Positions 55,863-64,000 of a DNA stretch of 64,000 nucleotides are shown piece by piece (positions within the stretch are counted from its first letter, which is position 1; the number at the start of each line of letters is the position of its first letter). The notes beneath the pieces are model-generated. The model worked only from the letters and a program-made list of their open reading frames with translations, did not search any database and had not been told where the DNA came from. Position numbers and translations under genes: made by a program. The DNA is from Halichondria panicea (taxonomy: Eukaryota; Porifera; Demospongiae; Suberitida; Halichondriidae), in NCBI RefSeq assembly GCF_963675165.1, contig NC_087381.1, positions 7,038,419 to 7,102,418 of the forward strand, read 5' to 3'.

Positions 55863-57795
55863 GTAAAGTTTGTTCATGGTTGTCAATGAATGACCTGTTG
55901 GTTTTATCGCACTATGAATTGCATATTATTTTGATACCGTAGCTGTAAGTTTGGCTCTATTATTGGCAGTTTTTAATGCTGCAGGCATAATTATTATAAG
56001 TGCAAATGATGTACTGGGACTGACTATCAAGCTAATTGCATGCCATTTGTAATCCTTAATCCATGATTCGCCAATCGCCAAGTTTACCCGCTATAAGTAA
56101 TAGCCTATAGCATGATATATATATACTATGGGACAGATTGAGGATTGAGGAAAAGTTCCCCTTTTCTGGATCTCAGTCAAGACACTAGATAAAGTTATTA
56201 ACCCGAGGCACGTAGGCGGCCTCGGTTACAGTAGTCTGTCTGTGTGTCTGTGTGTCCGTGTGTGTGTCTGTCGCTCAGTTTGGCTTACCTGGTGATTTAG
56301 GCATCACAATTTGTACGTAGGGAAACTTTAGCATTAAAACTAAGGCTTAATATTTGGCAGTATTGCAAAAAAGTCTTTGTTCCGCAGAAAAGGCGAGCTA
56401 AACCTAAGAAGCTTTTTGTGTACTACTAAACGCGGCTATTATTTGAAACATTAATTACCGTAAGACCTTGATTTAAGGCGACCCTCTAAATATGCGACAC
56501 CCAGGAGCTTCAGCAATTTTTTGATCTCTAAACGTGAACGACAGCTGCGTTGACAATTATTTGTTAATGTCGCGTTCTAAATAGAGGTAAATATAGCCAC
56601 TCCCTAGGCTCGATTGTAGCCCACTGGAAAATCAATGTTTGAATAGCAGACGATATCTAGTTGAAGCTGAAGAGCAAGATTTCATCCATTTTAAGCGGCC
56701 TAAAATCGAGGCAAGTAGACTCTATAAAGTTACCTCCAATTAGATGCGACCCTCTAAATATGCGACATCAGGGCTTCAATATAATTTTTCAACCTCCAAA
56801 AGAAGCGACCTCTGGCTTCGTAATTATAAAAAAGTGTCGCTTTAAATCGAGATCTTACGGTAGCCCAGCTAGATGTGGCTATTATAAAGCATTAGCCAAT
56901 AATTGCTGTGATCCTAGTCCACAGTAGTGCACTAAAACCCTGTTCTTAAATGTTTCAGCATGCCTCCAGTCTGGTTTAGCTCCTGAGTTTCTGTGCTAGA
57001 CAATTAATTCACTCATACATCACTACATGCACTGTATTATATCACTCTTCTGGTTTCTTTATAATCATGTCATGTCACCAGCCGAGGGTTTGCACTTTAG
57101 TGCTCTAGTTATGCCTCGAGGCGTAGCCGCACGAGGGATACGACTGTGTGTGTCTGTGTGTGTGTGTATTCCAGCTGTAACTGCTCAAACTGCTCAACGG
57201 TTGCAATGCGACGAAAACTAACAGCTTCTATAGGCTCTTAGCCACGTTCTCTTGGATTTTGATTCATGGATTAGCAAACTAAAGCCTAAAACAGCTAGCT
57301 AGCATTAGTAGCCATTTGTGAAATTGATCTCTTAATACAGGAATATTCCAATGATGTAATTGCCTGCAAACCAGTCTCCATACTCACTCAGGTGGAAAAT
57401 TAGGTGGGAACAGGAGTATGAATGTATTCATAATTATACACTCCTGGTGGGAATTAGCTGCAAGACAAGGTATAGTATTGTAATATAATGTGTGTGGGTT
57501 GTACTGTGTTCTCACTGAAGCTTTATAGTACTGGTGAGTACGTTCTGTGTTGTACCAAGGGCGTATTTAATAAAACACAAGTAGTCTATGTAGTACAGTA
57601 CATGTATAGATTGTCTACAATTGCAAGGAATAACTTTGTCATCGGTATTGACTACATTGAGCGATATAGATCTAGTGTATGTTATCAGCAACATTTTATC
57701 ACTTGGGTTCGTTCATGCACATGACCTTCACGTATCATAATTAACAGTTACATTAACTGTGTTATGAAAACAATACACTCACGAGGACAATGACA

Positions 57796-58162
57796 CAGTG
57801 GCGGATCTAGGATTCTTGAAAGGGGGGTTCCAGGGTTCTGAGCGGATCAAGGACCTAAAAAAAAGGTCATACTTCTTCGAAACAGTGAGCATGTGCATTA
57901 ACAGACCGAATTTTTCCTAAAAAAAGTGGTCATCGCTTTTTATAAGCAGTCTGCATACACTACACACTGGAGAAGTTTAGCCTTTATAGTCACTGAAACT
58001 GCACAGACAAAGCTTCGCAGCACTAACAAGGACTAAAGGTAAGTGAGAAGTGCATGTGAAAAGCTAGTAAGAAAAGAACAACTTGCTAACGAGCCTCCCA
58101 CTCACTTCTTTCTCAAAGGGGGTTCAATTGAACCCAAAGAACCCCCTTTGGATCCGCCACTG
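57796..58162. mobile_element. hAT-like MITE, CAGTGGCGGATC ends, copy 4
   Basis: Same element and flanks as at 4985, in gene B's array. Confidence 0.75.
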
Positions 58163-58309
58163 ATGACATGATATCAACAGATAATTATAATCATTATCTA
58201 TCTACATATTCACCTACAACGTAAATACATGCAAGAGACTGAGTCGAGTTGCAGCCAGTAGGCTACTGGCTGCGAGTGTAGCTAGCTAGCGAGTTTAAGA
58301 GTATGTATG

Positions 58310-58719
58310 CAGTGGCGTAGCCAGAGGGGTGCAGAGGGTGCTCCAGCACCCCCTCTGGCCTCAGACTCTGCTCTAAAAGTTCCTTTTACTAACTAGCTAA
58401 GCTAGCTAGCTAGCTATAGCTGATATGAGATCAAGAGTACTAGTACTAGAGCTCTATTGTCACAACTCAAAACAATGCATTTTATAGGACATCTTCAAAT
58501 GAAGATGTGGCTTAACCACCAGTACCTCAAAGCAGCAGTATACCCTAATTTCTTTAGCCAGATTGCGTTAGAATCAATCTCAGAGCATGTAACAACAAAA
58601 ATTTTCTGGGGGAGTGCCCCCAGATCCTACCTGTTGGGGCGAATGCGCAGAGCGCACTGATAATTTGGACAATCTATTCATCCAGCACCCCCCTCTCTCA
58701 AATCCTGACTACGCCCCTG
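58310..58719. mobile_element. hAT-like MITE, CAGTGGCGTAGCC ends, copy 4
   Basis: Same element as at 5496; closest to the copy at 27036. Confidence 0.6.
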
Positions 58720-60657
58720 GTATGGTAAAGTCAAAACTAATATTATATAACATTTAGTAAGAAGTATTAAGCTTATAGATCTACATACACAGTATACAGT
58801 GTGAAGGCATGATCTCAGTCATGGAATAATAATATCACTATTATCAGTACAGTTTGATCCCTAAAAACTCTATTCCATTCAATACCAGATGTCATCTACC
58901 GCCAGAAACTTGTCAGAGACTGAGTGGCTATAGGTAACCATGGAATGACTGGACAAGAGCCAGGAGAAACAGAGCTTTCATGAGCTTCATGAGCTTGATA
59001 ATCATGCACAGGAAGCGAAGCCATCGTTGAGTAATAAAATTGAAAGGTCAAAGTTTGGAATATTCCTGTATTTAGTCGCTTCGATCTCTTTGGACACACC
59101 CTTTAATTATTCCTGTAGATGTAATGCGCATTCGCGCTCATTCCCCACGTGTGAGAAAATAATATCCAAGATCCAGATCCAGATCCTCCTGGCAGAATCA
59201 TCTTTTTCTTGAGGGCCTGGTAAGGCACAAAACACTACCATAATTACAACAACAATATGCATGTACACAAGTCTTTTCTTTTCAGTGAGTTTATATAATT
59301 TAAATAAGCTAACTTTAATGTAAAATTCATTATAAACACTTGAGCGAAAGCATAACATGGCGAGAGGCATTAGCAAGCGCACGCTTGCAACACTCATTAT
59401 TTTTAGTGATGGCATTAATTTGAGAATAGTAGCCCATGCTGTAAATATTTTAATGATTTGATTTAGTTTCCTTTCATCAGTTGGTTGTTCACTTAAAATG
59501 TAAACCTTTGGGTAACTCCATAACTATATGGTTTCACGGTCAGAGCAGCAATCCACACCACAGAGGAAAATTATTCCTGTCTTAGACTAGTTGACTAACC
59601 TCCGAATAAAGGACAGTTTGAGAGTTTTGTCCTCTGGTGGGAAGTTGATTCATATCGAAGACTGTTCCAGCGTGCATGTGTACAGTTGACTCCTTCACAC
59701 TCACAAGAATTACGTACTTTGGAGAAGTGCTGCTGGAGCTCATGCCAACTCAACCTGCTTTCACCATCCACCACCAACCCATTATTATATCTTGTTTGCG
59801 TGTTTCTTCCATATTATACTCTCACAATTTCAAGTAGAATTGCATAAGACACCCACCCAGAATGATGAGTTTGAGCAAGTAGCTAAATGTTCAAAGCAGT
59901 TTAGTAAGTAGCTAGTTAGACCAAAGGTTAGACTCTACTCTTTGCTGGTACCAAGAGCAGAACTTGTCTTATAATTATTTCCAAACAATATCAAATGCCT
60001 ACATGATACCTTGCCTTCATACCTTGCCTTCATTGGTTTGCTGTTCCTTGTGTATAGAGAATGTACTTGATATTTATAAAGGACAGTTTGAGAGTTTTGT
60101 CCTCTGGTGGGAAGTTATTTCGTATCAAAGACTGTTCCAGCGTGACTTAGACTCTATACTCTTTGCTGGTACCAAGAGCAGAACTTGTCTTAATATATCT
60201 CCAAACAATATCAATTGCCTACAGGATACCTTGCCTTCATTGGTTTGCTGTTCCTTGTGTATAGAGAATGTACTTGATATAATACAGTTCTCTGGAAATA
60301 ATTTTTATGACCTACAATGTGTCCATCACATCATGAGCAACGAATACTTCTCACGTATTCAGCAAAACTAACTTTCCTTACCATGTTATTAATTTTCTAA
60401 TGATTGTATTTTGTGTCACTTACTGCATATCTGTGGTAACTGCTATCAGTGAAATAGAACAATACATTATTATACTATAATTATAGCCAGCTCAATACGA
60501 GGCCGTGGTATATATTTGGGAAAATACGCTTAGTCCCTTCTTGTGTCTATGAAGTTCTTAGAAAATGATGTGGGCGTATTTTCACGAGGGTACGACACAT
60601 AAACCAATGCATGTGCTAAACTTTTTTCTAGTGTCCACAATTTGCTTGTATCCACAG

Positions 60658-61087
60658 TTGCAGTGAATAAGGCTGGAGACACTCTTCTCTCCCTTGAGTG
60701 TTCCCGTGGTCACCTGAAGATGGTCAAGGCTTTCATCAACAAGCATGTTGATCCAAATAGTAAGTGTTTATCAGTGCTGTTACGTTGTTGATGGTGGTCT
60801 CCACAGAGCCAGTCAACAAGGCTGGTGACACTCCACTCTCTCTGGCCTGTGCCAATGGCCACTTGGACACAGTCAAGTATCTTGTGAACCAGCATCATTG
60901 TGATCCTAAAAGTAAGCATTGGTATATACATAATTATGGTACATCAATTGCTGCATCACTCAGTACACTCGTACATGTACAGGTACAGTCAACAAGGCTG
61001 GTGACACCCCACTCTCTCTGGCCTACAAAAGTGGACACTGGAAAGTGGTCAAGTATCTCGCCATCACTCATCACTGTGATACAAAAA
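60658..61087 (+). CDS. Ankyrin exon cluster 9 of gene B (3 exons)
   Basis: Exons are 60658-60759 (A), 60807-60911 (B) and 60983-61087 (C). The first reads GDTLLSLECSRGHLKMVKAF, with L for P in the TPL core. The A-B intron is 47 bases, one shorter than elsewhere (ggtctccacag for ggtcttccacag). The C exon reads GHWKVVK as in cluster 8. All in phase 1. Confidence 0.83.
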
Positions 61088-63353
61088 GTAAAATTTGTTC
61101 ATGGTTGTCAATGAATGACCTGTTGGTTTTATCGCACTATGAATTGCATATTATTTTGATACCGTAGCTGTAAGTTTGGCTCTATTATTGGCAGTTTTTA
61201 ATGCTGCAGGCATAATTATTATAAGTGCAAATGATGTACTGGGACTGACTATCAAGCTAATTGCATGCCATTTGTAATCCTTAATCCATGATTCGCCAAT
61301 CGCCAAGTTTACCCGCTATAAGTTATAGCCTATAGCCTGATATATATACTATGGGACAGATTGAGGATTGAGGAAAAGTTCCCCTTTTCTGGATCTCAGC
61401 CAAGACACTATACCCGAGGCGGTGTGTAGGCGGCCTTGGTTACAGTAGTGTGTCTGTGTGTCCGTGTGTGTGTCTGTCGCTCAGTTTGGCTTTCCTGGCA
61501 TCACAATTTGTACGTAGGGAAACTTGTAACATTGCTTAAAATTTGGCAGATTTTGCAAAGAAGTCTTTGTTTCGCAGAAAAGGCGAGCTAAGCTTTTTGC
61601 GTACTACTAAACGCGGCTATTATTTGAAATATTATTACCATAAGACCTCGATTTAAGGCGACCTTCCAAATATGCGACACCCAGGAGCTTCGACAATTTT
61701 CTGACTTCTAAAAGTGAGCGACAGCTGCGTTAACAATTATTTTTTCATGTCGCGTTCTAAATAGAGGTAAATATAGCCACTCTGATCCCTAGCCTCGATT
61801 GTAGCCCACTGGAAACTCAGTGTTTTAAGCCGCCTAAAATTGAGGCAAGTAGACTCTATAAAGTTACCTCCAATTAGATGCGACCCCTCTAAATATGTGA
61901 CACCAGGGCTTCAATATAATTGTTCAACCTCCAAAATAAGCGACCTCTGGTTTCGAAATTATTAAAAAGTGTAAATTGAGATCTTACGGTAGCCCAGCTA
62001 GATGCGGCTATTATTCGAAACATAAGCCGATAATTGCTGTGATCCTAGTCCACAGTGCACTAAAACCCTGTTCTCAAATGTTTCAGCATGCCTCCAGTCT
62101 GGTTTAGCTCCTGAGTTGCTGTGCTAGACAGTTAATTCAGTCATACATCACTACATGCACTGTATTATATCACTCTTCTGGTTTCTTTATAATTATGTCA
62201 TGTCACCAGCCGGGGGTTTGCACTTTAGTGCTCTAGTTATTTTTAGTGATGGCATTAATTTGTGCGAACATTCTTTAACTGAATTCCGTGGTAAAGTTGT
62301 AATCCATGTCACGAACATTAATTTGAGAATAGTAGCCCATGCTGTAAATATTTTGATGTTTTGATTTAGTTTCTTTTCATCAGTTGGTTGTTCACTTAAA
62401 ATGTTAACCTTTGGGTAACTCCATAACTATATGGTTTCACGGTCGGAGCAGCAATCCACGCCACAGAGGCTGTCTTAGACTAGTTGACTAACATTCGAAT
62501 AAAGAACAGTTTGAGAGTTTTGTCATCTGGTGGGAGGTTAATTCATATCGAAGACTGTTCCAGTGTGCATGTGTACAATTGACTCCTTCACACTCACAAG
62601 AATTGCTTTGGAGAAGTGCTGCTGGAGCTCATGCCAACTCAAGCTGTTCACCATCCACCACCAACCCATATATCTTGTTTGCGTGTTTCTTCCATATTAT
62701 ACTCTCACAATTTCAAGTAGAATTGCATAGGGCGCCCACCCATGCAGAATGATGAGTTTGAGCAAGTAGCTAAATTTTCGAAAGCAGTTTATAGTGAGTA
62801 GCTAGTTAGACCAAAGGTTAGACTCTACTCTTTGCTTGTATACCAAGAGCAGAACTTGTCTAAACAATATCAATTGCCTACAGGATACCTTGCCTTCATT
62901 GGTTTGCTGTTCCTTGTGTATAGAGAATGCACTTGATAATTATAATACAACTATCTAGAAATAATTTTTATGACCTAAAATGTATCCATCACATCATGAG
63001 CAACGAATACTTCCCACGTATTCAGCGAAACTAATTTTACCTACCATGTTATTAATTTTGTTAAACTAAAGATTGTAATTTTGTGTCACTCACTGTCTGG
63101 TAACTGCTATCAGTGAATTAGAACAATACTACAATTAAAGCCACCTCGATATGAGGCCGTGGTATATATTTAATGGGCGCATATAATTATATTCGAGTAA
63201 AATCTCACTGTTTGGGAAAATATGCTCAGTCCCTTCTTGTGCCTATAAAGTTCTTAGAAAATGGTGGGCGTATTTTCACGAGGGTACGATACTTGAACCA
63301 ATGCATGTGCTGTTAACTTTTTTCTAGTGTCCACAATTTACTTGTATTCACAG
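61088..63353. other. Intron between clusters 9 and 10
   Basis: GTGTGTCCGT-rich patch near 61450, TACCGTAAG MITE (61636-61991), and the short-form spacer. It matches about 16.4-17.3 kb and then 14.65-15.95 kb of gene A. No gene is seen. Confidence 0.6.
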
Positions 63354-63952
63354 TTGCAGTGAATAAGGCTGGAGACACTCCTCTCTCCCTTAGGTGTTCC
63401 CGTGGTCACCTGGATATGGTCAAGGCTCTCATCAACAAGCATGTTGATCCAAATAGTAAGTGTTTATCGGTGCTGTTACATTGTTGATGGTGGTCTTCCA
63501 CAGAGCCAGTCAACAATGCTGGTGACACCCCACTCTCTCTGGCCTGTGCTAATGGCCACTTGGACACAGTCAAGTATCTTGTGAACCAGCATCATTGTGA
63601 TCCTAAAAGTAAGCATTGGTACATAATTATGGTACATCAATTGCTGCATCACTCAGTACACTCGTACATGTACAGGTACAGTCAACAATGCTGGTGACAC
63701 CCCACTCTCTCTGGCCTGTGCTAATGGCCACTTGGACACAGTCAAGTATCTTGTGAACCAGCATCATTGTGATCCTAAAAGTAAGCATTGGTACATAATT
63801 ATGGTACATCAATTGCTGCATCACTCAGTACACTCGTACATGTACAGGTACAGTCAACAAGGCTGGTGACACCCCACTCTCTCTGGCCTGTGCTAATGGC
63901 CACTTGGACACAGTCAAGTATCTTGTGAACCAGCATCATTGTGATCCTAAAA
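63354..63952 (+). CDS. Ankyrin exon cluster 10 of gene B (4 exons visible, continues)
   Basis: Exons are 63354-63455 (A, SLRCSRGHLDMVKAL), 63504-63608, 63676-63780 and 63848-63952 (type B). The B introns here are 67 bases. The window ends within the intron after the fourth exon, and the cut sequence matches the start of another module, so more exons are expected. Residues are nearly identical to gene A's cluster 4 and cluster 2 exons. Confidence 0.83.
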
Positions 63953-64000
63953 GTAAGCATTGGTACATAATTATGGTACATCAATTGCTGCATCACTCAG

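Larger units (their letters stand above)
57113..59400 (+). repeat. 2.4-kb block, copy 4 (gene B)
   Basis: Same left edge. Shortened by about 100 bases near 59280, where one of two repeated TTTTCTTCTCA-containing segments is lost. MITEs at 57796 and 58310. Confidence 0.7.
55863..60657. other. Intron between clusters 8 and 9
   Basis: TACCGTAAG MITE (56456-56862), 2.4-kb block (57113-59400) and the standard spacer. The spacer part GGACAGTTTGAGAGTTTTGT to the ACCAAGAGCAGAAC region is locally repeated (59609 onward and 60078 onward), a duplication not seen in other units. No gene is seen. Confidence 0.6.
45259..64000 (+). other. Gene B locus: ankyrin, Death, ankyrin-array gene (3' end outside window)
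   Basis: Exons 45259-45592, 46153-46254, 46558-46887 and 47887-47979 all leave in phase 1, so they can join directly to the phase-1 ankyrin exons from 55075 onward. The array (clusters 8-10) matches gene A's array in exons, introns and flanking repeats. I infer that gene B is a tandem paralogue of gene A, that its Roc-COR and C-terminal Death exons lie beyond 64000, and that gene A's N-terminus before the window probably looks like 45259-47979. The 7-kb gap filled by transposons makes this joining uncertain. Confidence 0.6.

Overview
This window is eukaryotic DNA, most likely from a sponge (demosponge) or a similarly intron-rich marine invertebrate. The basis is very small GT-AG introns (48 to 73 bases inside exon clusters), AT-rich non-coding DNA packed with short inverted-repeat transposons, and a gene made of ankyrin repeats, a Roc-COR GTPase module and Death domains. 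No bacterial operon, rRNA, tRNA or CRISPR array was seen. The species call is inference.

Layout. (1) About 2.7-35.1 kb, + strand, gene A (its 5' end lies before the window): 23 small exons in seven clusters, nearly all encoding exactly one ankyrin repeat with phase-1 introns on both sides, then a 2.3-kb exon with the last ankyrin repeat, Roc GTPase and COR domain, short linker exons, and two Death-domain exons ending at 35135. It resembles the ankyrin-Roc-COR-Death part of DAPK-type proteins without a visible kinase. (2) About 36.4-41.0 kb, a chimeric gene: a damaged receptor ectodomain (Calx-beta and sushi/CCP exons) and a transmembrane helix read directly, within one exon, into a near-identical copy of gene A's COR region that lacks the Roc P-loop. 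Two Death-domain units follow, with a stop at 41021. (3) 41.0-44.8 kb, intergenic DNA with short duplications and a hAT-like MITE. (4) From 45.26 kb to the window end, gene B: ankyrin repeats, a Death domain, one more ankyrin exon, about 7 kb of transposon-rich intron, then ankyrin exon clusters closely matching gene A's. It runs off the right edge.

The ankyrin clusters sit in large repeat units of about 2.2 to 5.5 kb. A block at about 4.2-10.4 kb recurs at about 17.4-23.5 kb with an offset near 13.27 kb, and the copies differ by exactly one 174-base exon-plus-intron module. Four units carry an extra block of about 2.4 kb holding two hAT-like MITEs.

Mobile DNA is the other theme. Two copies of a foldback element (64-1175 and 49311-53208) have ends GGCTATACC/GGTATAGCC, different perfect 8-base target duplications, and opposed arms of a 27-base minisatellite. 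Also present are a 1080-base element with a 9-base target duplication that contains a second 313-base MITE with its own 9-base duplication, a piggyBac-type element in TTAA, an 813-base foldback, and nested TACCGTA-ended elements.

Taken together, the window looks like a fast-evolving cluster of NLR-like or DAPK-like signalling genes: ankyrin exons as the variable recognition array, Roc-COR as a nucleotide switch, and Death domains as output. That biological role is inferred from domain content.
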